A stretch of DNA of 64,000 nt. It comes from Candidatus Zixiibacteriota bacterium (GTDB lineage Bacteria > Zixibacteria > MSB-5A5 > GN15 > FEB-12). Made by a program: the position numbers and the translations under genes. Within the stretch, counting starts at the first letter, position 1. Each line of letters starts with the position of its first letter. The DNA is taken from NCBI GenBank assembly GCA_017999435.1, contig JAGNLV010000004.1, positions 434,001 through 498,000 of the forward strand, written 5' to 3'. Positions 40,813-49,144 of this stretch are shown piece after piece. The notes under the pieces are model-generated. The model searched no databases, was not told where the DNA came from, and saw nothing but the letters and a program-made list of their open reading frames with translations.

Positions 40813-42743
40813 GGCATCCCCACTTGCTGCCCGGCGAGGGGCATTTCGAGCACCAGGAGCGGGGCTCCGTTGTCGGTCGTGCTCAGTCGGTAATCGCCGC
40901 CGTGGTAGCGAATTGTCTCGCTCGCGACCAGCACCTGCAGCCGGAGGGCCGCCGTTTGGCGGGCGAAAATCTGGTCGAGCATGCGCAGGAGGCGTTCGGT
41001 GCGCTCCGGCCGCGTCTGGAACGCCAGGCTGAGCCGCGCCCGGCCGTCGGCCCGCTCCGTGCGCACGTCGATGCGGGCTTCGTCCGCCGTCTCTTCGACG
41101 ATCATCTGGAACAACTGGTAGAACGCATTGCCGAGCTGGTCCGGGTTGCCGTATACCGAGAGCCGCTCGGTGGCCGCCGACAGGCTCAGGCCGCTCGGCC
41201 GGTGTTCGGTCTGACCGCAGAGACGGGCGATCACGTTGGCCGCGAGGACGGAGAAATCGAAGACCTGGTTTTGGCGGCTGGAGGCCGAGGCGAATTCGAT
41301 CACCTGGTTCAAGAGCGCGTCGGCCCGCCGCACTTCGCTGGCGATAATGTTGAGATACTCGGCGCCGCACTCGCTGCGGTGGCTCTCACGAAGCAGGTTG
41401 GTGAAGCCTTCGATAATGGTGAGCGGGTTGCGCAGTTCATCGGCCACGGCGGCGGTGAGCTCGCCCATGACCGACATCTTCTCAGCCCGGATGACCTGCT
41501 CCTGGGACTGTTCAAGGCGGCGGTAGGTGCGTTCGAGCTCGCGGGCGCGCTGGCGCTCGCGGTCGTAGAGGCGGGCGCGCTGGATCGCCACGGCCGCCTG
41601 GTCGGCCAGCACTTTGAGCAGCCGCACCGCGTCGTCGCCGATCGGCGCGCCCGTGATCGCGTTGTCGGCCACCACCAGGCCTTGGCACGTCCCTTTGCTC
41701 ATGAGCGGCACGAGGGCGGCCCGGGTCGTCCCGGTGCGCCGGAGAAGACCGGCGGTCAGGTCGTCGAGCTCGGCATCGGGCTCGAGATTCACGCCCGTGC
41801 CGGAATCGCAGATGTGGGCCAGAAGGGATTCGTTATCGAGAGCGATGGTGAGACCGCGGATGCATTCGAACAGCCGGTCGGTCGGGTCCTCCGACCCGCT
41901 GGGGTGCACATCGAGCAGCTGCGCCAGCGACAGGTGCATCCCCGCCAGGCGGGTCCATATGCGCCCGGCTTCCTCGGCCGAGGTCGGCCCGACCGCCATG
42001 TGGGCGGTCAGCTCGTGCCGGTCGCGGTCGAAGAGGAAGAGAAACGCCCGGTTGAAACCGAGCCCCTGCGAGGCGGTGGCCCCGGTGAGAATGATGCGGA
42101 GAATCTGGCGCAGCTCCAGCGAGGACGACAGGGCCGCGGCCACCTCGGCCAGGATGGAGAACTCGTCGTGGGCGCGGCGGTTCTGGTCGGCGGAGGCCTC
42201 GCGGACGATGCCCACGATTTCCGCCGCCTGGTCGGGCAGCGGTACGGCGCACAGCGTCACCGCCAGCGGGCGGGCGCCGGGGCCGCTGATCGCAATCTCT
42301 CGGCGCACGCAGGCCCGGTCGCCGCTGAGGAGACGGTCGAACTGGTCGTACACATCCCCCGGAAACACCGCCGTGAGGTTGGAGACGTGGCGGTTCTCCC
42401 ACGGCGTCGTGTGATCGATGCCGAGGAGCTCAGAACCGGCCTCGTTGCAGTCGGTGATGTACCCCTGGCGGTTGACCAGGAAGAGGCCGATGTCGAGGTG
42501 GTCGAGGGCCAGCAGCACGGCTTTGCCGCGCGCCGGGTCGCGGCCCTCGGTCGGGGTCTCCCCCGCCGGGCGGGGAAAGGTGAGCGGCCGCCCCCGGCGC
42601 AGCGCCTCGCGGAGAACCTCGGCGTCGGGCGGCTCGGTGACCACCAGCGGCGCGGCCGCCGCGATCGGCTCCACCGTTCGTTTCCTGATGTGTACTTCCT
42701 CCCCCGGCTGCTCCCGCTCGATGATATCCGACGTGGTCTTCAT
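40809..42743 (-). CDS. Histidine-kinase-like PAS-GAF protein with a degenerate catalytic core
   Basis: The 644-residue product has an N-terminal PAS-like segment (about 75-175, LDHLDIGLFLVNRQGYITDCNEAGSELLGID), a GAF domain (about 195-390) and a coiled coil. The H-box then reads MGELTAAVADELRNPL: the phospho-acceptor His is replaced by Asp435 (GAT). The following ATPase part also lacks a clear N-box Asn and any D-x-G-x-G motif, so ATP binding is doubtful. It is cytoplasmic, with no membrane helix seen. It may be a sensory pseudokinase that acts by protein contact with the two adjacent receivers. Confidence 0.85.
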   Translation of the reverse strand: MKTTSDIIEREQPGEEVHIRKRTVEPIAAAAPLVVTEPPDAEVLREALRRGRPLTFPRPAGETPTEGRDPARGKAVLLALDHLDIGLFLVNRQGYITDCNEAGSELLGIDHTTPWENRHVSNLTAVFPGDVYDQFDRLLSGDRACVRREIAISGPGARPLAVTLCAVPLPDQAAEIVGIVREASADQNRRAHDEFSILAEVAAALSSSLELRQILRIILTGATASQGLGFNRAFLFLFDRDRHELTAHMAVGPTSAEEAGRIWTRLAGMHLSLAQLLDVHPSGSEDPTDRLFECIRGLTIALDNESLLAHICDSGTGVNLEPDAELDDLTAGLLRRTGTTRAALVPLMSKGTCQGLVVADNAITGAPIGDDAVRLLKVLADQAAVAIQRARLYDRERQRARELERTYRRLEQSQEQVIRAEKMSVMGELTAAVADELRNPLTIIEGFTNLLRESHRSECGAEYLNIIASEVRRADALLNQVIEFASASSRQNQVFDFSVLAANVIARLCGQTEHRPSGLSLSAATERLSVYGNPDQLGNAFYQLFQMIVEETADEARIDVRTERADGRARLSLAFQTRPERTERLLRMLDQIFARQTAALRLQVLVASETIRYHGGDYRLSTTDNGAPLLVLEMPLAGQQVGMP

Positions 42744-42750
42744 GCTTCAC

Positions 42751-43371
42751 TTACCTCATCCGGATGACAGTTCCGATCCGCCGCACGAGGCGGCCGGCCA
42801 GCTCTTCCTCGAGACGGCGGAAGAAGACGGACTTGTCCGGCGCGCTGATATGGAGGTCGGGATCGTGAATGTCATTATCCACACTTCCCTGAAAAACTTG
42901 CGGCCCCTTTTTCTGCACATGGAACGGCTCGGCGAGGGCCAGCCGGCCGCGGGCGACGTCGATGACGCGCAGTTCCCCTTCGATGACCCCGAGGGCGACA
43001 TACCGGTGGGCGACCAGCGGGATCTGCATCGACTTGCGGTGCTCCAGGCGTTCCGATTCCACGCGGACGATGACGACATAGGCGGCGCCCGCCTCCTGTC
43101 CCCAGGCGGCCAGAGCCGCGGCGTCGCCGTGATCCGGGGGGAAAGCCGGGTGCGGGGGCGTTTCCGCGCGCACCGTCAGAATCCGCAGGTCATCGTGCCG
43201 GGTCAGGCGCTGCACGAGGCGCGCCTCGATCTCGCAGTCGGCCCAGGGCAGGTCGGGGGGAGCCACGACCAGCGCCACGGTCCGGCCGGGCGTTTCCCCG
43301 GGGCCGGCGCTGACGAGCAGAAGCCCGGCGGCCATGGCCGCGGACAGTAGGCCGAGAGCGCGCCCCCTCAT
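42751..43371 (-). CDS. Secreted protein of unknown function
   Basis: The 206-residue product has a signal peptide (MRGRALGLLSAAMAAGLLLVSAG). The mature part (ALVVAPPDLPWADCEIEARLVQRLTRHDDLRIL, AAYVVIVRVESERL, IEGELRVIDVARGRLALAEPFHVQKKGPQVFQG) has the alternating strand-helix pattern of TolB-N or CsgG-like lipoprotein folds, but there is no lipobox. Its start overlaps the stop of the PilZ gene downstream on the other side by four bases, so it is part of the PilZ-kinase operon. Confidence 0.65.
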   Translation of the reverse strand: MRGRALGLLSAAMAAGLLLVSAGPGETPGRTVALVVAPPDLPWADCEIEARLVQRLTRHDDLRILTVRAETPPHPAFPPDHGDAAALAAWGQEAGAAYVVIVRVESERLEHRKSMQIPLVAHRYVALGVIEGELRVIDVARGRLALAEPFHVQKKGPQVFQGSVDNDIHDPDLHISAPDKSVFFRRLEEELAGRLVRRIGTVIRMR

Positions 43372-43889
43372 GCCGGGCTCTTCCGCTGCTCGGTGTAGAG
43401 GTAGCGCGCCAGCACCCGGCGCACGCCTTCGTTGAAGTCCGCAGCCCGCTCGCCGAGGAGGTCGAGCTCGGCGGCCGACAACCGGTCACGCAAGTGCTCG
43501 CGCGTAACGAACTCGATCCCGGTGAGACAGACGGCGCCGTCGTGGTCGCACCGCTTGACGAGGCCGAGGACGTTGTCGAGGGATTCGAGCCCCTCGAGGC
43601 GGAAGCGCATGGCGACAATGTCGCCTTCGTTCAGCGGCTGGGCGAGTTCGACGAGCACGCCGCCGGCGCCGATATTGAGTATCTCGCCGCTCAGTTCCGG
43701 TTCGGCCTCGGTCGGCGTGAAATTGCCGAAGGCATCCTTGAGACGCCGCAGCCACATCGGGGAGACGATCTCCAGCCGGACATAGCGGCGGCGGTTTTCC
43801 TGTTCAATCCGAAGCGGCCGGCGGGCGCCCACGCCCGGGTCGGTTGCCTCCACGTCGTGCACGAATCTCGTCCCTGTGACTCTCTTCAT
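43368..43889 (-). CDS. PilZ-domain protein (c-di-GMP receptor type), 173 residues
   Basis: The product carries a PilZ domain with the arginine-rich motif ENRRRYVRLEI and the second motif ILNIGAGGVLVE, in place of the D/N-x-S-x2-G consensus (here N-I-G-A-G-G). The middle holds an insert with LRRLKDAFGNFTPTEAEPELSGE. Binding c-di-GMP is expected from the arginines but may be weakened by the altered second motif. AGGAG lies 6 bases before ATG 43889. It is the first of three PilZ genes in a row counted from the left. Confidence 0.82.
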   Translation of the reverse strand: MKRVTGTRFVHDVEATDPGVGARRPLRIEQENRRRYVRLEIVSPMWLRRLKDAFGNFTPTEAEPELSGEILNIGAGGVLVELAQPLNEGDIVAMRFRLEGLESLDNVLGLVKRCDHDGAVCLTGIEFVTREHLRDRLSAAELDLLGERAADFNEGVRRVLARYLYTEQRKSPA

Positions 43890-43902
43890 ACCAAGCTCCT
43901 GT

Positions 43903-44667
43903 TTATACTGCGTTCTGTTCATGCATCCATGCGATGAGTTTGCGTTCGATCTCCCGCTGCATGCGCTGGTCGAGGGCGAAGACCGAGCCGGGCATCGGCC
44001 GCACGGTGGGGAACGGCAGGTGCCCGTTGCGATCCTCGCGGGCGATGAACTGCAGGCCGACGTGCCAGCGGCCGGTCTCGACCGCCGACGAGTGGCGCAC
44101 CTGTCCGAGCAGGAGCGACGGAAAGCCCAGCTCCGGGCCGCCGACGTTGACGAACAGGTAGGTGCGGGGTTCGAGGACGCTGGTGAAAACGATGAGCGCG
44201 CCGCCGCCCGAGAGATTGACCGTCTCGGTCTCCAACCAGCGGAGGCGGCTGAGGCCGGTCGGGGCCAAACGGGCAATCGGCAGCGCCGCCAGCCGGAACG
44301 GGCAGGCGATCGGCACGCGGCAGAAGCGGCGGCGCCGCAGCGGGGTGACCGTGTCGCCGAGGTAAATGCGGCACCCGCCCCCCTCGGTCCGCCGCAGAAC
44401 CGCGGACACCGAGACCGGCTCCCCCTTGTACACGATCTGCAGAACGACTCTCTGGTTGTTGACCAGGTTGGCGATCAGTCCCGCGTGGCCGCTCCGGTCG
44501 ATGGTGATGGCCTTGCCGGCCGCCACCGTCACCCGGCTGGTGAGCGGTTTGCCGGGAAACTGCTCGGCATAGAGCGTGACCTTGCGCCCCACCAGGGTGG
44601 AGAGGTCGAAGCGCTCGATCTCGAGGGCGTCGAGCGCCTGATCGCCGGCGGCTTCCCGCGCCGTCAT
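43903..44667 (-). CDS. YcgR-like PilZ protein, 254 residues
   Basis: The product has an N-terminal beta domain (RKVTLYAEQFPGKPLTSRVTVAAGKAITIDR) in the position of YcgR-N, then a PilZ domain with RRRRFCRVPIACPFRL and VNLSGGGALIVF, a full match to the RxxxR plus D/NxSxxG pair. Such proteins slow the flagellar motor when c-di-GMP is high. Its start at 44667 overlaps the neighbouring stop by four bases. It is separated from the flagellar genes by only two intervening genes. Confidence 0.88.
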   Translation of the reverse strand: MTAREAAGDQALDALEIERFDLSTLVGRKVTLYAEQFPGKPLTSRVTVAAGKAITIDRSGHAGLIANLVNNQRVVLQIVYKGEPVSVSAVLRRTEGGGCRIYLGDTVTPLRRRRFCRVPIACPFRLAALPIARLAPTGLSRLRWLETETVNLSGGGALIVFTSVLEPRTYLFVNVGGPELGFPSLLLGQVRHSSAVETGRWHVGLQFIAREDRNGHLPFPTVRPMPGSVFALDQRMQREIERKLIAWMHEQNAV

Positions 44668-45410
44668 AACAGCCCCTTCTGGCGCAGCTTCACCTGCTCC
44701 TGAAAGACATAGTTGACGAGCTTGTTCTGCATGCTCCGCGAGAATTGCTGCACCGACTCCGGCAGCCGGCCGAGCTCGTCGGCGGTGAAGACCTGCGCGA
44801 GGTAGTCGGCGCGCACAAACTCGATGCCCGCCAGGCCGCCGGCGGCGGGCCGGTCGACGCGGCGGACGACGGCGGCGACGGGGGTCGGGATGCCGATGGC
44901 GGGGAAAAACTCGACATCGGCGAGCAGCCGCGCACCGGGCCGGAGTTCGAAGGGAGCCTCGATGAGCATGCCGCCGCCGGAGAGGTTGAGCGACACGGTC
45001 CGGTGGACAGCGTGGGGCGGCAGCGACGGGCTGCCGGGCTGGCCGAGGACGGTCACCGTGAGTGGGCGGCGCAGGTCGAGGCGGACGAACTGCCGGCGCT
45101 GCACCCGCTGGATCGCCTCCGGGGCGCGCAGCAGGTAAATGCGTTTCTCGCGCCGGGCAATGACCGCAATCTGGCTGTCGAATCGGTACACGGCGTCGTC
45201 GCGGGTGAAGATCACGCGGCAGGGAGCGCCGTTGCGGATCAAGTCGGTTCCGCCGACAAACTCGGGCGCGCCGATCACGAGGATCCCCTGGCCGAAGTCC
45301 TCCAGGCGGGTGATGTACCGCCCCGCCTCGGGACCGTCGCCGATCACGATCTCCAGGCGGTCCCAGAGGTTTATTTTTCCGGACGCGGATGTCGTCGCAG
45401 GCGGTGTCAC
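44664..45410 (-). CDS. YcgR-like PilZ protein, 248 residues
   Basis: The product is a paralogue of the next gene: an N-terminal YcgR-N-like domain (LEIVIGDGPEAGRYITRLEDFGQGILVIGAPEF) and a PilZ domain with RRQFVRLDLRRPLTV and LNLSGGGMLIEAPFEL. It starts at GTG 45410 with AAGGA 7 bases upstream. The three linked PilZ genes and the flagellar block imply strong c-di-GMP control of motility or of adhesion. Confidence 0.88.
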   Translation of the reverse strand: MTPPATTSASGKINLWDRLEIVIGDGPEAGRYITRLEDFGQGILVIGAPEFVGGTDLIRNGAPCRVIFTRDDAVYRFDSQIAVIARREKRIYLLRAPEAIQRVQRRQFVRLDLRRPLTVTVLGQPGSPSLPPHAVHRTVSLNLSGGGMLIEAPFELRPGARLLADVEFFPAIGIPTPVAAVVRRVDRPAAGGLAGIEFVRADYLAQVFTADELGRLPESVQQFSRSMQNKLVNYVFQEQVKLRQKGLL

Positions 45411-45425
45411 GGGCCGGTCCTTTCC

Positions 45426-46610
45426 TCACGCCCCCTGGGGCGCTTCCATGCTCGACTTTCCATACTCGATCGCCAGTTCAAGGATTTTGCGGGCCAGCGC
45501 GGTCTGGGTCTGGTCGTGCCGGTTGCGGTAGATGAACTCCTGGCCGTGGCGGATCGTGTGGTTGAAGAACTCGCGGGCGGTGGCGAAATCGCCGGTGCGG
45601 CGGGAGAGCTCCGCGATCAGGTACGAGGCCTGGATCTGCTGGTTGCCCGGCGCGATGCTCCGGCCGTCGGTGAACGCCTGCCGGTAGAAATGGACCGCCT
45701 TCTGCAGCGCCTCGCGCTCGCTGGTCACGATCCCATCCCACGACTTCTTCAGATCGTAGAGGAACTCGGCGAAGGTGGGGAAGCCGGCGAAGGTCGGCTC
45801 GCTGTTGATGTCGCCGAGGCCGACGCCGACGGTCTTGAATTCCTCGATCAGCGTGGTCAGGTCGGCCAGGCGCTGCTCGACGCCCGTGATCCGCTCGGTG
45901 AGGGCCGCGCCTTCGGCGAGGAACCGCTCGCGGTACGGGAGAATCTGGGCTTTCAGCTCGGAGGTCAGGGTGTCGGCCTCGAACTGCGACTGGACCGACT
46001 CGAGGAACTCGGCGACCCGGTCGCGAGCCGACCCGAGGGCGTCGGTGATGCCGTCGTGGCGCGTGTCCAGCTCGTAGAGGAAACCCCGCATCCGCGAGAT
46101 CTGCGGGTTTTCCCCGCCCTCGAGGCTCCGGAAGACCCAGCCGATCCGCAGGTAAAAGCGGCCGAGGTCGAGGCGGCTGTAGTGTTCGAAGAGCTGCTCG
46201 TCGAAAGCCGCGAGGTGGAGCTTGAGAATGGCCGTCTGGTTGGGGAACCGGGCCATGTCGATGGCCTTGCCGAGGCGCTTGACAATCGAGTCGGCGGTGG
46301 CGAGCTGGTCGAGGTGTTTGTCCTTGGTGGCTTTGAGGCGGTAGGTGCGGAAGGCGTTGTCCTTCTTCCACTCCTTGTAGGCGGGCGTGTACTCGCGGGA
46401 GTAATAGCAGTTGCCGCAGGTGGCGACAAAGAAGACCAGCGGGTTGTAGCCGTCGTACTTGGGGTAGCGCCACTTGATGTCGCGGGGGCAGAAGTCGCTG
46501 TCGCGGCCTTCCTCGACGTACGCGCCCATGCGCACGGTTTCAAATTCGTTGATCGTGCGGCAGATGGGGCATTCCACCTTCGACAGGAAAAACGGGGAAT
46601 CGCTGGCCAT
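45426..46610 (-). CDS. DUF2225-family zinc-binding protein
   Basis: The 394-residue product has a cysteine-rich head typical of DUF2225: CPICRTINEFETVRMG, DSDFCPRDIKWRYPKYDGYNP and VFFVATCGNCYYSREYTPAY. The Cys pairs probably hold a zinc ion. The remainder is helical and contains TPR-like stretches (IQASYLIAELSRRTGDFATAREFFNHTIRHGQEFI). Its function is unknown; the family turns up next to motility or surface genes. AAGGAG precedes ATG 46610. It follows the flagellar genes on the same strand after 21 bases. Confidence 0.85.
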   Translation of the reverse strand: MASDSPFFLSKVECPICRTINEFETVRMGAYVEEGRDSDFCPRDIKWRYPKYDGYNPLVFFVATCGNCYYSREYTPAYKEWKKDNAFRTYRLKATKDKHLDQLATADSIVKRLGKAIDMARFPNQTAILKLHLAAFDEQLFEHYSRLDLGRFYLRIGWVFRSLEGGENPQISRMRGFLYELDTRHDGITDALGSARDRVAEFLESVQSQFEADTLTSELKAQILPYRERFLAEGAALTERITGVEQRLADLTTLIEEFKTVGVGLGDINSEPTFAGFPTFAEFLYDLKKSWDGIVTSEREALQKAVHFYRQAFTDGRSIAPGNQQIQASYLIAELSRRTGDFATAREFFNHTIRHGQEFIYRNRHDQTQTALARKILELAIEYGKSSMEAPQGA

Positions 46611-46631
46611 GACTCGCTCCTTGCTCGTCGG

Positions 46632-47012
46632 TTAACTTCGTTCGTAGTTGAGGACCGCCAGTTCGGCATCGGAGACGGGCAGCACGGCCTTGATCTCCGC
46701 GTCGGTGGCGCCCGTGCGCAGCATGCCCCGGGCGAGCCGCAACACTTCGGCCCGGTTGCGGCGGAGGGATGCGGCGGGCTCGCCGGCCGCGGCCCGCTCG
46801 CCGAAACCGACGTACCGGACGTCGTCCCGCGGCCGATCGGCCGCGAGCGGCGGCGCAGGCGCGGGGGCAGCGGCGGGCGACGGGGCCTCGGCCGCTCCCG
46901 GCCGGGTCTTCCGGCGGAACATCGAATACATCACCATCGAGAGCGCCCCGGCGGCGAGATAGCCGGTCGCCGTGAGCGCCAGGTCGATCCACATGTCATT
47001 CGTCAGCGGCAT
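46632..47012 (-). CDS. Small membrane protein with a DUF6115-like tail
   Basis: The 126-residue product has one N-terminal membrane helix (MWIDLALTATGYLAAGALSMVMYSMF), a Pro/Ala-rich linker and a C-terminal helix-turn-helix like segment (EVLRLARGMLRTGATDAEIKAVLPVSDAELAVLNYERS) like that of DUF6115, found in proteins coded beside flagellar operons. The start is ATG 47012, with AGGA 8 bases upstream; ATG 47021 is possible but lacks spacing for a ribosome site. The tail suggests a cytoplasmic partner contact. Confidence 0.65.
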   Translation of the reverse strand: MPLTNDMWIDLALTATGYLAAGALSMVMYSMFRRKTRPGAAEAPSPAAAPAPAPPLAADRPRDDVRYVGFGERAAAGEPAASLRRNRAEVLRLARGMLRTGATDAEIKAVLPVSDAELAVLNYERS

Positions 47013-47030
47013 AACTTCCATCCTAAGTCT

Positions 47031-47360
47031 TCAGGCCTGCAGGTCGATGTGCAGCGGGGCGGGCGGCTCTTCCCTGTCGTCGGCGTCCGCCGCGCGGTCC
47101 TGCGCCTGGTGTGGTTCGGTCGGGTCGTCGTCGCGGTTCTCCTGATCCGGCGGGCTCTCCTGTTTGCTCAGGTCGACGTCGACGATGAGCGGGTCGTCCG
47201 GCCCGTCGTCGGCGCGGCGGTCGCCGCCGGCCATTCTCCGCTTGAGCGCCCGTTTGAACGCTTCGCGGTCCTGCTCCTCGTTGGCCTTGGCCGTCTCGTT
47301 CACGCGGTCGTGCGGCGGCGGCGGGGGCAGTTTGTCAATCGTTTCAATCGAGGGCGGCAT
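47031..47360 (-). CDS. Small acidic disordered protein in the flagellar block
   Basis: The 109-residue product is highly charged (many Asp, Arg, Glu and Pro) and probably disordered, with a short basic patch EAFKRALKRRMAGG. It ends in the phrase LHIDLQA, which could bind a partner. No family is known. It sits between fliA and the DUF6115-like gene on the same strand with small gaps, so cotranscription is very likely. It should not be mistaken for a FlgM anti-sigma factor without testing, though size and position would allow that. Confidence 0.55.
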   Translation of the reverse strand: MPPSIETIDKLPPPPPHDRVNETAKANEEQDREAFKRALKRRMAGGDRRADDGPDDPLIVDVDLSKQESPPDQENRDDDPTEPHQAQDRAADADDREEPPAPLHIDLQA

Positions 47361-47391
47361 CGCGCGCCTGTCTCCTTTTCCCGCGTGCGGC

Positions 47392-48267
47392 TCACCCGGT
47401 CAGGGCGAACCGTTCGCGGACCATGCTCCGCAGCTTGCTCACCGCGCGCGTGTGGATCTGCGACACGCGCGACTCGGAGATCACCATGACCGCGCCGATC
47501 TCCTTGAGCGTGAGTTCCTCGTGGTAGTAAAGCGAGATCACGAGCCTTTCCTGCTCGGTGAGCCGGTCCATGGCGACTTCGAGGAACGACCGCAGTTCGC
47601 CGCGCTCGATTTCGCCGAGCACGGTGGCGCGGGTGGAATCCTGTATGGTTTCGATGCGCGGGACCTGGCGGTTGTCGTCCTCGCGGTAGATCACCTCGTC
47701 GAGCGAGAGGATCTGGGTGCAGGAGACGTCCTCGATCGCCAGGTGGAGTTCGCGCTCGCTGATTTTCATGTGTTTGGCCAGTTCGTTCTTCTCCGGCGGG
47801 CGGCCGAGTTCGTTTTCGAGGTCGACCAGGGCGCGTTCGATCTCGCGCGACTTGGCGCGGGTGGAGCGCGGCACCCAGTCCAGCGCCCGCAGCTCATCGA
47901 GGATGGCGCCCCGGATGCGGGGGACGGCGTAGGTTTCGAACTTGACGCCGCGGCCGGGGTCGAAATTTTTGAAGGCTTCGATCAACCCGATTACTCCGGT
48001 GTTGACGAGATCCGGCAGCTCCACCGAGCGGGGAAACCCCATCGCCATGCGCGACGCGACGTTGCGCACGAGGGGGATGTATTTGGCGAGCAACCGCTGC
48101 CGGGCTTCCGGATCCCGCGATTTCGAATACTGAGCCCAGTCACGCGCGGTCACATCCCATTTCCGAGTCTTCTTGGGTGTGATCTCGGGCGTGATGGTCT
48201 CGGCGACGCTCACGCGGCGCGGTTTGCAGCCGCGCTTTTTCGGCTCGACTTTGGCAGTGCTAACCAT
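47392..48267 (-). CDS. fliA: FliA-type sigma factor (sigma28)
   Basis: The 291-residue product has the sigma70 region 2 (RQRLLAKYIPLVRNVASRMAMGFPRSVELPDLVNTGVIGLIEAFKNFDPGRGVKFETYAVPRIRGAILDELRALDWVPRS), region 3 and region 4 with the helix-turn-helix LTLKEIGAVMVISESRVSQIHTRAVSKLRSM. The insertion DELRALDWVPRS and the overall layout are those of FliA and WhiG. A basic N-terminal tail of about 45 residues (KKRGCKPRR) is extra. It directs transcription of late flagellar genes. It lies downstream of flhG with a gap of 7 bases. Confidence 0.95.
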   Translation of the reverse strand: MVSTAKVEPKKRGCKPRRVSVAETITPEITPKKTRKWDVTARDWAQYSKSRDPEARQRLLAKYIPLVRNVASRMAMGFPRSVELPDLVNTGVIGLIEAFKNFDPGRGVKFETYAVPRIRGAILDELRALDWVPRSTRAKSREIERALVDLENELGRPPEKNELAKHMKISERELHLAIEDVSCTQILSLDEVIYREDDNRQVPRIETIQDSTRATVLGEIERGELRSFLEVAMDRLTEQERLVISLYYHEELTLKEIGAVMVISESRVSQIHTRAVSKLRSMVRERFALTG

Positions 48268-48274
48268 ATGTCTG

Positions 48275-49144
48275 CTATTTCCTTATATCGGCCTCAGCCG
48301 GGTTAACCTTATCGTCCGCAAGGGTGAAAAGTCCGCACCGGTCCGCCCCTTCCGGGGTGAGCTCGCGGACCAGAGAACGGGCCATTCGAGTAAGTGCCTG
48401 AACGGCAAGAGAATGTTCGGCGGCCGCTGCCAGCGGCTGCTGGGCCGCCACCGCCGTCCGCACCGCCGCATCCTCCGGCACAAAACCCAGGCAACGCAGC
48501 CCCTCGCCCAAAAACCGCTCCGTCACCGCTCCAAACTTCTGGTGCAGGTACTGGGCCTCCTCCGCATCCGCCGCCCGGTTGATCACCAGTCGGCAGGCGA
48601 TGTCGGCCCGGGCCTGGCGGATGTGCTTGAACAGACCGTAGCAGTCCGAGATCGAGGTCAGCTCCGGCACGACCACGAGGAGATTTATCTCCGACCCGTG
48701 GGCGATGAGGGTGGCGATCCGGGACCGCCCGGAGCTGTGATCGCACACGATGACATCGTAAGCGGCCCCTTCGGCGCGCAGCCGCTTGAGCATGGAGCCC
48801 ACCGTCCCGGCCGACCAGGCCTCGGGATCACACAGGCGGGGCGAGACGCCGAGCAGGTCCAGCCGCTCGGCGAGCGGGGTGCGGCACTCGGCCAGCGACA
48901 GACGCCGGTCGATGAATTCGCCGATACCGACGGCGCAGGCGCGGTTGGCCAGGATGTGCAGGTTGCCGCCATAGACGTCGCCGTCGACGGCAAGGACGCG
49001 GAGACCGAGAGCCGCCAGCCGTTCGGCCAGGTTGAAGGCGAGGATGCTCTTGCCCACGCCCCCCTTGCCGGAGAGCACCGACACCAGGCGCGGCCCGCCC
49101 TGCGGGACGGCCGAGGCGGGGGCGACGAAGTGCAGTCTAGTCAT
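48275..49144 (-). CDS. flhG: FlhG/FleN MinD-like ATPase
   Basis: The 289-residue product has the deviant Walker A SGKGGVGKS (residues 25-33), the D-box AVDGDVYGGNLH and switch II CDHSSG, all of the ParA/MinD superfamily. A membrane-targeting helix may be at the C terminus (ALTRMARSLVREL). With FlhF it sets flagellar number and place. The start codon at 49144 overlaps flhF by 8 bases, so they are coupled. The active-site Lys of the second signature position (GKGGVGK) is present, so ATPase activity is likely. Confidence 0.93.
   Translation of the reverse strand: MTRLHFVAPASAVPQGGPRLVSVLSGKGGVGKSILAFNLAERLAALGLRVLAVDGDVYGGNLHILANRACAVGIGEFIDRRLSLAECRTPLAERLDLLGVSPRLCDPEAWSAGTVGSMLKRLRAEGAAYDVIVCDHSSGRSRIATLIAHGSEINLLVVVPELTSISDCYGLFKHIRQARADIACRLVINRAADAEEAQYLHQKFGAVTERFLGEGLRCLGFVPEDAAVRTAVAAQQPLAAAAEHSLAVQALTRMARSLVRELTPEGADRCGLFTLADDKVNPAEADIRK

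Noticed and set aside
47031-47360. FlgM anti-sigma factor next to fliA
   Set aside because: Size and place fit, but no FlgM sequence pattern was seen; it is left as unknown.
44745-47489. A 914-codon open frame on the plus strand
   Set aside because: Antisense to the PilZ, DUF2225 and small flagellar-block genes, all with recognised motifs; residue use is repetitive and unlike a real protein.
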